DNA of 64,000 nt from Chenopodium formosanum (lineage: Eukaryota > Streptophyta > Magnoliopsida > Caryophyllales > Amaranthaceae): positions 51,651,460 to 51,715,459 of the forward strand of contig CM044872.1 of NCBI GenBank assembly GCA_024500155.1, read 5' to 3'. The translations under genes were made by a program, and so were the position numbers. Under the pieces are notes generated by a model. The model did not search any database. It saw only the letters and a list, made by a program, of their open reading frames with translations, and had not been told where the DNA came from. Of the stretch, positions 26,133-37,444 are shown in pieces (the first letter of the stretch is position 1; each line of letters opens with the position of its first letter).

Positions 26133-28211
26133 TATGCTTAATTGACAACCTTCTTATTCGTCGATAGTACTAAATTAATTTTTTGGTTCTTAGTAGGAGA
26201 TTTCATCCTGTTATTTTGTTCTTTGAGTATAAATTATGGTTTTGTACAAAAGGAAAAGGAGATTATTAGAGGGGGTAGTTTTAGGAAGTACAGAACAGAA
26301 AGTGGTAGCCTCCACTTTTGTAAATGTAGTGATTTTATCTATTTATTTAGTTTGGAAATGAAATTAATGTGTTCTTTATTAATTTTATATTTTAAGACAT
26401 GAAATAATGAAATTTGTTTTTATCATTTGATATGAGATTGATTTGTCTGGTATTCCATGTGTCGTTATTCATCAGTAAGACAAAGATTGAGCATGGCTAG
26501 ATTTAACAGGTCATGAAACAATATTGATTGAAATCAGTGATTGATTTTCATGTGATTTGACTAGGTTTAACAAATAACAACCAGACAAATGATATCAGTA
26601 TTTTGGTTTGATTAGTTGTATCTGCTTAAACTAGCTTGTCGATTAGCCAAAGGCTAGAATCGTAGCGGTTGACAAAAACTAAGATATGGTGCTTTTATCA
26701 TGACCAGGATAGTGTTAAGAGTGAAAGAAAGTTGAGTTATGAAACTGAGTCTGATTAGCTCCCATGACATATACAACCTAAGCATGGCCTGAACACGACA
26801 TGGCCGAAATGACATGCTGGATCTTTCAGCGTGTTTTACCACTCCCACCCTATGGGTGACAGGCCTAAGTAACTCCGAACATGCTTAGGCCATGGATTCA
26901 TGTGTGAATAATCCTGGTAAATGATCCAATGTGAGGATTCTACATGTCCATAAACAATATCTGTAAAGCCGTGTTATCTCCATAGACAATCTCCGGAAAA
27001 TGATTTTGGCACACTTGTATGTGAGATCATAATTTTCTATGGTCTTCTCACATAGGGATGTGCCAAAATCAATTAGTGGTGTGCTAAAATCAATTTCCAC
27101 AATCTCCATAAGTCCGAGTTAAATGTGATTATCCTCTTAAGGTCCTCTACACTGACCACTTTACCATCCACTACCTGATTAGAGATTAAAGTGACTTTGT
27201 ACTATGGTAGAACAAATGAACACCAAAATCAGATGTATGAACAATGAAAACAACTTGAAACCAAACCAAACCAAATCTATCATGGTCACCATATTCTACC
27301 AACCAACAAGGCAATATGGGCCCATTTACCATCCTCAAATGAAAAAGAACAAAACTTTAGTTGACTTTAAACCTTACAAATTGTGGACTTATTACTTGTT
27401 TATTGGTTACACTCATTTAATTTGTCATCAATCAGACAACAAAGTAGCACTTACCATCATTTACTTACTTTAAACTACTTTCTCCGAGTTTGTACTCATC
27501 ACTCGTGGAAAATATTGTCTTCCATTTGTGGCTCAGTTTGGTTATGGGCCTCATGGTATATATTCTCCTTTGCCCTACTTTATCCTTTTCTAGATTTAGA
27601 CAGTCAAACAAAAGTAGATTCTCCAAAAGTATGTGAAAGACTTTTGATTCTTGTTGAAAGTGTGTATGTATATTCATTGAAGAGTGGTGTTGTTATGTTT
27701 GGAATCCAGCTTAGCTGCATGCTATGGTGGGGCTGAAAATCGCGGGCCGTAGAGTTAAAGGAACAATTTATCGCCGAACTCTGGTGCATGGACAATATAC
27801 ATTTCCCCATATGTTAGTTGCTTAACTGTTAGACAATTAATCAGACTTACAAGAGAATTACAATAGATAGTATACACGTATAAAAGTTCATATTAGCACT
27901 TTATATGTTATAAATGTGCAACACATTACAATTACAAACACTTGTCATACAATTACAAACCAATTCAACCCACACCACATTTTTAATACACATGCACATA
28001 AAAGAAGATTACAGGCCTTAAGAAATGTAGATGGCCAACAATAGCACTAAGTAAGACATAGCAAGTTTTTGTCATCCTTAGTCAACTTATAATGCTTCAA
28101 AGTTTCATGGCACAAATAGTGAGTGCCTTATTTTTTACAAATGTTCCTTTGGGGTAGTATTAACACGGCAGGAGGCCAGGCCGTAGAGGTGCACAATAAT
28201 TCAAGGTTCAA
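26133..28211. other. Intergenic space between convergent genes
   Basis: This 2.1-kb stretch separates the stop of the MIP1-like gene from the stop of the aquaporin gene on the other strand, so it holds two 3' UTRs and their polyadenylation sites. Several short frames (for example 27383-27736) have no recognisable content. No transposable element was recognised. Confidence 0.5.
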
Positions 28212-31200
28212 CTAGCGGCGGAAGCTTCTGATAGGGCGTGCTGGCTCAACCTCATGCTCCTGAAGCTGCACTAGCTTGTAGATTGCTGCTCCTCCAAGAG
28301 CACCAAGAGTTGGGGCTACCAAGTATATCCATACTTCTTTATAGTTTCCTGCTGCAACTGCCGGGCCTAGAGTCCTCACAGGATTCATCGACCCACCACT
28401 TGATGGACTGCACCATTAAACAGAATTTATACTCAATTTCAGAAATTCACTCTTGTTTCTAAGAAAAGCATATGTACAATAATTCGCGTAGTCCTTATAC
28501 TGTTCTGTTAACTAATCTGTTTATAAGTTGCACAAAAATTATATAGCTTTTCCTGCGTGCTACTTGCACCAATTGACCAAAACAATAATTGTGCAACAGA
28601 ATCAATAGTTGTTAAAAAAAAATGCATAAAAACTTACCCTGCCACAAGAATGTTCAGCATAACTGTGGCTCCAACTGCAATACCAGCTAGTTCCCCAACC
28701 TGTTGCAACGTAAACCATGACTCATTAGAAGATTTTCTTACATTAGAACTCATGTGGCAAAAGATACCTAGATGATGTATCTATTGTGACTATATCATGG
28801 TCTACTTAGCATCAGAAAGAAGTCTATTACTATAGCAAGACGTAAGATCAGATCATTTACACATATTTGCTACATTGATGAAATTTAGGCTTTGTTCTTT
28901 TCACCCTAAGGATATATGTTTCCTACAAGTTACACTAATTTCCAATTTCGCAGTTGGGCTATTAACGTTCAATCTACAGCTAAAATAAGTTCATATAAGT
29001 TCCGATAAGCTCCAATAAGTTTAAATAAGTTTAAATAATGGTTTTGTGAGGGAAAGCAAATGAAGCCTTACATAGTTACATTCCTATGTGTTACAGTATA
29101 TAAAACTCTAACAATTACTTTCAATTCTATCAAAATAGATTTAAAACTTGTAATATTGTATATGATAATAACTTACTGCTCGAGTGTCAGTAGCAACAGC
29201 AGTGACAACAAACATGAGGTTGAAGGTAATCAGGAATTCCAGGGCAAATGCTTGTCCAGTACCCACTGAAGGAACTGTAACTCCACCTGACATGAACGGG
29301 TGAAAGACACCCTTGAGGGCGAGTGAAGCCAGGATTGAAGCAGCAACTTGAGCTGCAATATAGGCAGGAACTTGGACCCATGGGAAATGGCGAAGAGCTG
29401 CAAAGGCGATGGTGAGAGACGGGTTCAAGTGAGCTCCTGATATGTGACCTGTTGATAGAATTATAATCATGACTGCTAGTCCGGCGCAAGCAGCATTTCC
29501 TATCAATGTCTCTGCACCATTGTACTTCTCGTTTACAATGGGACCAGCTGTTGCCGCGAAGATTAGGATGAAAGTTCCCACAAACTCTGCAACAAGCTGA
29601 TGACACAAATGACCAAAATTTAGTAAATCTCTCTAGGGGAAATATAAGCCTATTACTCTAGAGGTTCAAGAAACTAACAACATATCGATACCAGAATCTT
29701 CTGAAATCGGGAGGGAAGCTCTAACTACTAGAGTTATCCCTCACTCTCACATTGAATACGGCTTATTAATTGTAAAATCCAATGTTTTCCGAATGTAATT
29801 TTTTTTATTAACGCTTTTGGGACACTAGTTGTTAACAACTAGTTTAAACGAACACTTGTGCTTTAGCCATTGACATTTATTTTCAAGGGTGACATTGTAC
29901 TCTCTAGAACACCAACATCACTAGTACTAAGTAAAAGATTTTGGGACTTCATAATTCATACAACAAATACACTTAACAATTGCGATAGACAATGAGAAGT
30001 TAACAATATAAAAGATCTACCGTACCCTTATATAGTAATCCAACAATGCATATCATCTAAATTGCAAATGTAACATCTGATTTCACAGTGAATGTAAAGA
30101 GAAATTAACAATTTCATAATCAATCAATCAAAGCCTTAATCCCATAAGCGGGGTCTACTACATGAACCAAATCTGATTATTCCGTGTAGTCATCGACCAA
30201 AAGCTTCCTCCTCCGTCCCTTACGATCCAGTGTCTCATCCTCATGCAAATCCATATACTTCATATCCTTTTTAACTCTTTCTAATCAAGTTATTTTCAAT
30301 CTCCCTCTCCCTCGTCTAAACCCTCCATGGTCCCACTCTTCCAATTATTTTCCTAATGGATACTAATACATCAAGCAAGTATGAACAAGTTCCTCTAAGC
30401 AGTAATTAGTTGCACGTGCCAAACATTGGTTCTTTCAATTTTTTCAAGTCTCTCATTTCATCAAATTTTAATTTTATGGGTAACCGAACAAGTACAGAAG
30501 TACTTAGTTTATGTACATTTATATATGAAGCCTAGAAAGCCGCCAATAAAGTTGCATATACATGTACGTTACACAGTACCCACGTTACGTCACGCGGAAC
30601 TAATTTAAATGCTAAAAATTAAAACTTAAGGGGGCCGATCATCGAGGGGTTATGCTATATTTCATAGAAAAAAATTTACTTATGCACTATATAAATTAGC
30701 TTTTATCATAGTTTTTTACTAGTGCATAAATTATATTTTTATCAAAAAAAAAATAAAAGTTACTCTGTACCACGTATTAAGTAGCCACTATTCTATTTTC
30801 ATTGCAAAATTGACGTTGGGAATTTCATGATTATATATTGTTAATATATTATATTATATATTAACGAAAATTATAAAAAGTTGATTGTTAGAAAGTAAAT
30901 ATTAAGATAATTCCAACAATATGTTACATGATTATGTTTTTCCCAAATGAATAAAAATCACAAATGATGTCGGAAATGTTAATGAGTGGCTTAAGTGCCA
31001 AAGTATACAAAAATATATATACATAGTATTAAAAAAAAAAGATTGGATTAAAAGACACAAGTAAAACTTAGTTGAAATTATTAAAAAAAAAAAAAAATTA
31101 AAAAAGTGGCTTAAGTACCAAAGTATAAAAAATAAGAAAATAAAAAGAAAGAAAGAATGATTAGATTATAAAAACAGGTAAAACTTATTGAATAAAACAA

Positions 31201-33049
31201 AAAATTGAAAAATAAAGGTAGCAAACAAGGGTCGATCCTAAAACCTAAGCTCTTTCCACATTGGACACAATCACTTTACCGCTGAGTTATGACGCATAAA
31301 ACTATAATATTACAGAAGTTTAACTTTTATCTCGACATTTTAAGGGGGCCAACTTAGAAAACAAAGGAACTAGTTGTTGGGCCAAAGGGGGCCGGGCTTC
31401 CACCAGCCCCCCTTGTGGCTCCGCCCTTGCATATAATCCTCACACCAAGTATTAGTTAAATAAGTCATCTGATTACAAACAGAAAATGCTTAGAAACGAA
31501 AGAATAATTCAACATTACGTTAGCTTAAATGATATAACAACTCCTATAATAGCTACAAAAATTTGACATCAAGTGTTCAATCCTCTAATACATGAGAATC
31601 GATCTCTTGGTTTGGTAATATAGTATCGATTCCAAAATCTCCTAAAATCGGAAGAAAAACTCTAACTTCTTGAGTTATCCCTCACTCTCTGCCTAGGCGT
31701 CTATTTTTATTTTATACATTCATTTACTTAAATACAACGAAATAATATCATAGTATCGTTATTTTGGCTACTTGGCTGTCTCTTTTCATCAACATTTGTT
31801 CACACCTTTTAACTCAACAATAGACAAATAATGCGAGTTCATGTGGTAGCTACTAGCTAGCACAATGTTTAGACACAAAGCGCAAAAATCGGGTGACTTT
31901 ACTTTATTACTTAAAATAATTGAAACTCTGAATCTGGTGATAAAGATAATCCAATTGTAATTAAGGACATAATTAAACACTATAATAGGTAGAATGTTAA
32001 TTTTTATTAGTTCTTGGACTTCTTGCCACCTTTTCCTTTATAACTAGTATGAAGTACTAAACATGACACCATCAAACTAAATTACTCACCGTTAAAAAAT
32101 AGAATTATTTTTTTGCATTACTTCCTACTTGTATTAATATATTCACTATATGTATGGCTGTGAATGAGTCATGGTTTTATTACTTGGTGATAATTGAGAC
32201 GATTTTTTTCTATTAGTTGTAATAAACCGTCGGCCACAATCTTGATACACTATTGATTTTAAGTGTTATAAAATACTAAAAATTTTAAGGTTAGACAGCG
32301 AAAAGTGTCTAAATTTATCAATTTTATATCAAAATATAATTATTTTTTTCACTCTTATTCAAATGAGTTGATCATAAATTCAGAATCGTACAACTATTTG
32401 CATTTCTTTCGAAAATATTGAATGCGACGTAAAAGCTAAACAAATTTTTTATATTGTTGTACCACCTCTGAATTGCGTAATTAACATTACTTAACTCTGT
32501 TTAAATAATTTAGTACAAGAATAAAAGAATGAAAAAAAAAACATAGAGATGTCATACGTAAACTTCTTTTATGACCTTGGATTTATTACTCTATAAAGAT
32601 TACTATAATTATGAAATGTGAATCACTAAACCTCACCCGTCTTATGAATTACAACAAAATTATACTCTAAAATCAACGGAAGTTAGTTTTAAACAAAAAT
32701 CCAAAATTATAATGCAAGCAATTTAACTCGTATATAGTTTTTTTTTTTTTTTTTTAACTACACTATGATTTTGCAAAAAAATTTAAAAAAACTTAAGCCG
32801 TTAAAGTGGGGTACACAAAAATACCTTTCGGGTGAGGGTGACGTCGGGAACTTTAAAATCAGTGAAGCAAGCTGGGCCCGACCCGAATCCCAACGGGCCA
32901 TCCGGAAAACAGTTGCACCTTGGCATCGAAGATCGCTCGTACGACAGTGAGTCAACTCGCCGACTCGATATCAGCGGCGCCGGTGTTCCTTCCGGTGTCG
33001 GAGGCACCGATAACGACACTTCCGCCGGTGGCTCCGCTTGAGGGTTCAT
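28212..33049 (-). CDS. NIP5;1: NIP5;1-type aquaporin, boric acid channel (4 exons, 300 aa)
   Basis: Exons on the minus strand: 33049-32825, 29596-29177, 28699-28638, 28407-28212; phases 0, 0 and 2 join to 903 bases. The N-terminal exon (75 aa) has the family-typical CFTDFKVPDVTLTRK end. The channel follows: AEFVGTFILIFAATAGPIVN, then GHISGAHLNPS with NPS in loop B, VQVPAYIAAQ, FHPFMSGGVTVPSV, ALEFLITFNLMFVVTAVATDTRA, and GGSMNPVRTLGPA with NPV in loop E, ending RPIRSFRR. NPS plus NPV distinguishes NIP5;1 from NIP6;1 (NPA/NPV) as I recall the families. AtNIP5;1 imports boric acid at the root plasma membrane. Intron 1 is 3.2 kb and carries an RTE fragment. The presumed leader holds duplicated ATGTAA upstream ORFs, annotated separately. 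Confidence 0.95.
30119..30343 (-). mobile_element. 5'-truncated copy of the RTE LINE (3' end only)
   Basis: The segment begins on the plus strand with (ATCA)n AAGCCTTAATCCCA and continues as the complement of the RTE C-terminal coding region (a VDDYTE end, a preceding DRKGRRRK). It parallels 43514-43740 base by base with scattered changes. It lies in intron 1 of the NIP5;1 gene, in the same orientation as that gene. I did not find a clear target duplication. Confidence 0.85.
30628..31435. mobile_element. Unclassified repeat with G/C-rich ends, in aquaporin intron 1
   Basis: The left end has AAGGGGGCCGATC; the right end has GGGGCCGGGCTTCCACCAGC and GTGGCTCCGCCC. Between them are AT-rich sequence and a tandem pair of about 118-bp units (30985-31103 and 31104-31200), each starting GTGGCTTAAGT. 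On the minus strand, near 31200-31290, a CTCAGCGGTAAAG word and a GGATCGACCC word resemble pol III A and B boxes. A similar end, GGCGGATCTTCTAAGGGG, occurs at 52812. The class is unknown to me and the borders are approximate. Confidence 0.4.
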
Positions 33050-33136
33050 AGTGTGTGTTTTCTTTTGTTTTTTTGTTGGTTTTTTTTTTTTTTTTTTTTT
33101 GGGTGATGGGAAAACTAAAGGATTGTGGGTTTAAAT

Positions 33137-33142
33137 TTACAT
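33137..33142 (-). promoter_or_regulatory. Minimal upstream ORF ATGTAA (proximal)
   Basis: On the minus strand ATGTAA starts 93 bases before the A of the NIP5;1 start codon. In Arabidopsis, an AUG directly followed by a stop (AUGUAA) in the NIP5;1 leader is known to stall ribosomes and destabilise the mRNA when boron is high. This copy matches that motif exactly and is in the matching gene. Confidence 0.6.
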
Positions 33143-33336
33143 AATTTGAAGGTTTTTATAAAATTTTGTTTAAGGCTTCGTTTGAATGCTAGCCACCGCA
33201 AACAACAATGAAAATTAGATAAAAACGACTTAGAGCTAGATAGACATAATCATAATGTCAAGATGATAATCAAAAGAAAAAATATTTTTTGGGGTTTTTT
33301 TTTTTGGTAGGATCAAAGAGAATATGTAAGCTGAAA

Positions 33337-33342
33337 TTACAT
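33337..33342 (-). promoter_or_regulatory. Minimal upstream ORF ATGTAA (distal)
   Basis: A second ATGTAA on the minus strand lies 200 bases upstream of the proximal one. Both sit in the same duplicated context (plus strand TTACATAATTTGAAGG followed by TTTTTAT), so they arose by a local duplication. Confidence 0.5.
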
Positions 33343-33640
33343 AATTTGAAGGGTTTTTATTAAATTTGATTTACGGTGTATTAATTTTGAAAGATAGAGT
33401 AGCCAGGAGACCTAAATCAAAGCGAAAGTCGAAGACGAGGATTATAATTTGATTGATGGATATGATAACTCGAACAAAACAAGCATGTAGAACGAAACAA
33501 TGATCAATAAAGCTAAAGATTGAGGAAGCGAGGAGAGAGTAAGGGAGAGATGAAGAGGAGGAAGAAGTTGACGAGAAGTTGTAATAAGAAATGAAATGGG
33601 TTAGCAAAATGATGTGACAAGATGTTAAGGGTGAACCTCT

Positions 33641-34114
33641 CGTGTCTTTAAATCAATCAAAAAAGTGAGATGGATTCTTTTATTGTATTATTATTTTTGT
33701 TTAATTTAATGTAAACTTCCAATCTGGAAAGTCAAATGTAACACTCTCTTCTTTCCTCCCACCTTTCCTTGTTATCCTTGTATTAATACGTACTAAGAGT
33801 ATTATTATAATATTGTATACACGTATATTCTATTACTATGAGTGATGTGTTGATGGCTAGTTGGCTATTACACAGATTATTGTGCGTTTTATTTATTTGA
33901 TTTTTACTTATATAATAATATATTCAACCTAATATAAGATGCAAATAATATATATTCAGTTGATTTCACTTATTACTAGAACAATGGCTACATACTTAAA
34001 TTAGACTTATATTTGAACTTATTATTTCATTCATATGTGAAGTGTAAACTGTAAATATGCATGGTAAACAAATTAGAGCATTAATAGGTAAAGTTGTAGG
34101 AATTATTTTCATTA
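33641..34114. other. Upstream region of NIP5;1
   Basis: AT-rich sequence that should contain the promoter of the minus-strand aquaporin gene. I could not single out a TATA box with confidence because TATA-like words are abundant. Confidence 0.4.
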
Positions 34115-34128
34115 ATGGTTGTGAAATA

Positions 34129-34319
34129 CCTAATGGTTGTTAGTGTAGTGGTGATTGAAAATGCACTTGATAGGAAAGGCTGTGTGTTTGATCCGATCTC
34201 CCGCAACAATAATTGAAAGGGGATTGGAACCTAATCACTTAGAATTGATCCCTGAATTCGGATTAGCCCAAAGGGTGAAGCAGGTGGAACACCAATTTAA
34301 AATAAATAATACATAGTAT
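34129..34319 (+). mobile_element. tRNA-derived SINE
   Basis: A 14-bp direct repeat ATGGTTGYGAAATA (34115-34128 and 34320-34333, one mismatch) flanks about 190 bp. The 5' part has TTAGTGTAGTGGTGA (an A-box-like word) and GTGTTTGATCCGATC about 45 bases later (a B-box-like word), as in pol III promoters of tRNA-derived SINEs. It ends in an A-rich AAATAAATAAT tail. It is distinct from the TTG-tailed SINEs. Confidence 0.65.
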
Positions 34320-34933
34320 ATGGTTGCGAAATAATATGACGGCACATTCTAATCGAATACGAGAGATGAGTGATGAGATAGTCTAAATTAGAGTACCATA
34401 GTAAAAATATTGCTCTTGGTATCATCAATGGTGATAAAATAAATGATCGAAATCCAAGTATGATTTATTTTGGGGTTATATTCCGTTGATAAGTTATTCA
34501 CTTTGATTTTGGGTTGATTCCATTGTTTTACTTTTTGCAAAGTCTTAATTATTCTAATGATAAGTAATTCTCTTCAATTTGGGTTGATTCCTCTGTATTG
34601 CTTTTTGCAAAGTCTTATTTATTCCATTGATAAGTAATTCGTTTCAATTTTAGGTTGATTCTACTCTATTATTTTTTACATAGCCTTATTTTATTCCGTT
34701 ATAAGTTATTTGCTTGAACATTGGGTTGATCACACTGCATGCAGTACTTCTTTCTGCAAAGTTTTAATTTCGACGACGATTTAATGTTTGTTATATGATA
34801 TTTTAATCACATTAACATTTGGGTTTGGTAAATTTGGATATACAATTTTTTAGGTTTAGATCGAGTATTATTGACCCAACAAACGGTCACTTATGTGATG
34901 TATATATAACTCTAATCATCAATATATAATATA

Positions 34934-35196
34934 TAATTCCTCCATTTCTTTTTATTTGACACGTTTCTTTATTTAGTCACGTTTACCCATGCACAAATTC
35001 AACCATTAATATCTCTAATTAACGATAAGCAAAAATTATAAAAAGTTAATATTTTGAAAATATATATTGTGATGAATTTAACAAGATCTCACATGACTAT
35101 ATTTTTTATTACGTATAAAGCACAAAACACAGTCAAAAGAGAGTGTGAATAGTGCAAAAGTCAAAATGTGTCAGCTAATAAAAAACGGAGGTAGTA
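34934..35196. mobile_element. Stowaway-like MITE
   Basis: The left end TAATTCCTCCATTTCTTTTT and the right end AAAAAACGGAGGTAGTA are complementary over about 30 bp, including GACAC/GTGTC. It has TA at the borders, about 260 bp and no coding capacity. Confidence 0.7.
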
Positions 35197-35677
35197 TGCG
35201 ATTAATAAAACTTAAAAAGTTGTAAACATTGATATTACTATATAGCTCTCCATAAATCAATAAAATTCTTCTTCCGTTAAAAACAAAAATCTACGCTTTA
35301 TTTATATACTAAAGTTGACCTATTTATTAATTGATTCATATTTTTTCCTGAAGAAATCATTAATTGATTCATATACAAATGAGAAAGGAAATTGTCAACT
35401 TATGCTTTAAAATTATCAATTTTTCCATAAATATTTGTAGATATTAATAGTCAAGTTAAATATTTACAAATTAAAGGGTAGCATGACTAGCATTATATTT
35501 AAAAAGGAGGAAGTATAATTTTGTTATTACTTCCTTTATAGTTATTATCTTGAGGAAAATTGTAACACTTGTATGTTGTATGTGCAACCAAAATGATATC
35601 GTAGTGTAACTAATCTCTAAAATTAGCTTGCTTTCATTAACCGAGGATTTCACAAAAAAAAAAAAAAAAAAAAAAAA
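35197..35677. other. AT-rich spacer
   Basis: No gene or complete element recognised. It ends in an A-run of about 25 bases directly before the next MITE. Confidence 0.5.
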
Positions 35678-35812
35678 TACTCCCTCTGTTTCATAATGTT
35701 AGTCCCATATAAAATCAATCACATAAAATAAGAAAACAAATATATTTGAAATCTAACATTAAATTACAACATAATTCATAATTAGTTTACCTTATTTAAC
35801 TTTTTTGATTTT

Positions 35813-36030
35813 TGTTAGAGATAATATCGGAAAATATATGTGTGATATATTTTCCGTATTGATCTTATTAGGAGAATAATATATTTAGGTTTTATATGTT
35901 AAGATATTATTTAAGTATATCTTTTAGGAAGATTGTTTCCTATCTTATGTTCTTAGATTTTGTATAAATACTCTACCTATTGATGAATAATAATCAAGTC
36001 ATTCTATTCTCTCTTCTCCCTAATTTGTTT
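35813..36030 (+). repeat. 5' LTR of the TRIM
   Basis: Starts TGTTAGAG. Its last bases (GTTT) differ from the GTCA of the 3' copy. A primer binding site follows at once. Confidence 0.85.
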
Positions 36031-36738
36031 TGGTATCAAGAGCAGGTTAAATCTTGGGACCGTTCATAAAAAATTTCCCCCCTACCGGTGGGTTAGATAT
36101 TAAATCCACCGGTGGGATGATCCTTTAGCAAAAATTACTAAATTTTTTTTTAGTTTATTCCGCTGTGCAAGTTAGTGTTGGTGCAGAGTTTGAGTTGATG
36201 ACTTGATGTATACATTACATCATGCGTGGCTTTTCTAAGCATTGAGATCAAAATAAAGTTGTTGGTGTGTCTTTGACTCTCAAAGATGAAAAAAAAAACG
36301 GCTCTCTTGTGTCGTGAGTCAAGATATATTTGTTTCTCCTTGTGCCGTGAGACGAGGTTTGTGAGTTGATTCGAGCATAATTTTGCTTCTTTGGATTTGA
36401 GTGTGGTTTACTCTGAAAGACCAATAAGAAATTTGAGTGTGGTTTACTCTGAAAGACCAATAAGAAATTTGAGTGTGGTTTACTCTGACAAACCAATATT
36501 TGATTGGAGCTCGGTTTTGCTCTGGAAAAACCAAAAATTGTTATATTTGCAGGTTCGAAAAGAATGACGTTCCTGTTTGATTGATGACTGATGAGTTCGA
36601 AAAGATGAACGTTCTCATCGTTGAAAAGAAGAGACAAAAATTGAAGGCGACATCACAAGAGTGTGCATCTCGGCTTCAACAATTTGAAGAATTTCCAATT
36701 GCAACTTTCGTGTTACTGCCGTTACGATTGCGGGAGGG

Positions 36739-36958
36739 TGTTAGAGATAATATCGGAAAATATATGTGTGATATATTTTCCGTATTGATCTTATTAGGAG
36801 AATAATATATTTAGGTTTATTATATGTTAAGATATTATTTAAGTATATCTTTTAGGAAGATTGTTTCCTATCTTATGTTCTTAGATTTTGTATAAATACT
36901 CTACCTATTGATGAATAATAATCAAGCCATTCTATTCTCTCTTCTCTCTAATTTGTCA
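36739..36958 (+). repeat. 3' LTR of the TRIM
   Basis: Near-identical to 35813-36030, with TG...CA ends. It is preceded by CGGGAGGG and followed by the ATTTT duplication. Confidence 0.88.
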
Positions 36959-37444
36959 ATTTTTTATTAAGAAAATACAAGTCATAATTGCATAATTTAA
37001 GGTAAAAATTTCCTTACTTGGAGTCATGTCATCAATCCACAACCAATTAATTCAAAAAAAATCAAGTTATAAATGAAATATATTCAATATGGATAGATCT
37101 TTTTGAAACGCCCTAAATAGTATATGGAACTAACATTAAGAAACGAAGGGAGTACTTATTTCTTAATTTGCGTTTGCCTTTTTCAATACTTAATTACTTA
37201 TACTTTTAAATTTTAATTAATATAGGAGTCTTACACGATTTTGTTTGTTATATACTCATTCTCTTCCTTCATGCGAGAACATGCAAATGCTTGGATCTTA
37301 AAATTTTCTTCTTTTTTTTGTTTATATATATTTTTTTTAATTATTTATTGAAGGTCGATAGACAGGGATTAGTTTTGCAAATCAAATAAATAAGAATCAA
37401 ATATTTCCATTAAGGGTTAATGAATCAAATATTATATGGTGCAA

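Larger units (their letters stand above)
33050..33640 (-). promoter_or_regulatory. Probable 5' leader of NIP5;1
   Basis: The minus strand upstream of the start codon is pyrimidine-rich (a long CTTCCTCC/CTCTCC stretch at about 33520-33570), typical of a plant 5' UTR, and has A at position -3 of the start (ACTATG). It contains three upstream ORFs: ATGTAA at 33342-33337, a five-codon frame MIMSI at 33253-33236, and ATGTAA again at 33142-33137. The upstream end of the transcript is not visible, so whether all three are transcribed is an inference. Confidence 0.5.
35813..36958 (+). mobile_element. TRIM (miniature LTR retrotransposon)
   Basis: Two direct repeats of about 218-220 bp (35813-36030 and 36739-36958) begin TGTTAGAGATAATATC and differ by a few bases; the 3' copy ends TTTGTCA. 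TGGTATCAAGAGCAGG right after the first repeat matches an initiator-tRNA-Met primer binding site, and CGGGAGGG before the second is a polypurine tract. A 5-bp target duplication ATTTT lies at 35808-35812 and 36959-36963. The internal 700 bp have no retroviral genes. They include two full copies and one partial copy of a 36-bp unit (36396-36495, TTTGAGTGTGGTTTACTCTG) and a frame of 129 codons on the minus strand, which I regard as chance. Confidence 0.9.
35678..37154. mobile_element. Stowaway-like MITE interrupted by a TRIM
   Basis: The outer ends are TACTCCCTCTGTTTCATAAT and the complementary TTAAGAAACGAAGGGAGTA. Taking out 35813-36958 and one ATTTT leaves about 330 bp that can be followed along the reverse complement of the intact MITE at 48232-48556. 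Shared words include AAGTCATAATTGCATAATTT, GTCATGTCATCAATCCACAA and ATATATTCAATATGG. Confidence 0.85.

Noticed and set aside
27383..27736. 117-codon frame between the convergent genes
   Set aside because: No recognisable motif, overlapped by frames on the other strand, and located in a likely 3' UTR region.
36248..36637. Minus-strand 129-codon frame inside the TRIM
   Set aside because: Its length comes from the 36-bp tandem repeat being a multiple of three; it has no domain and runs against the element's direction.
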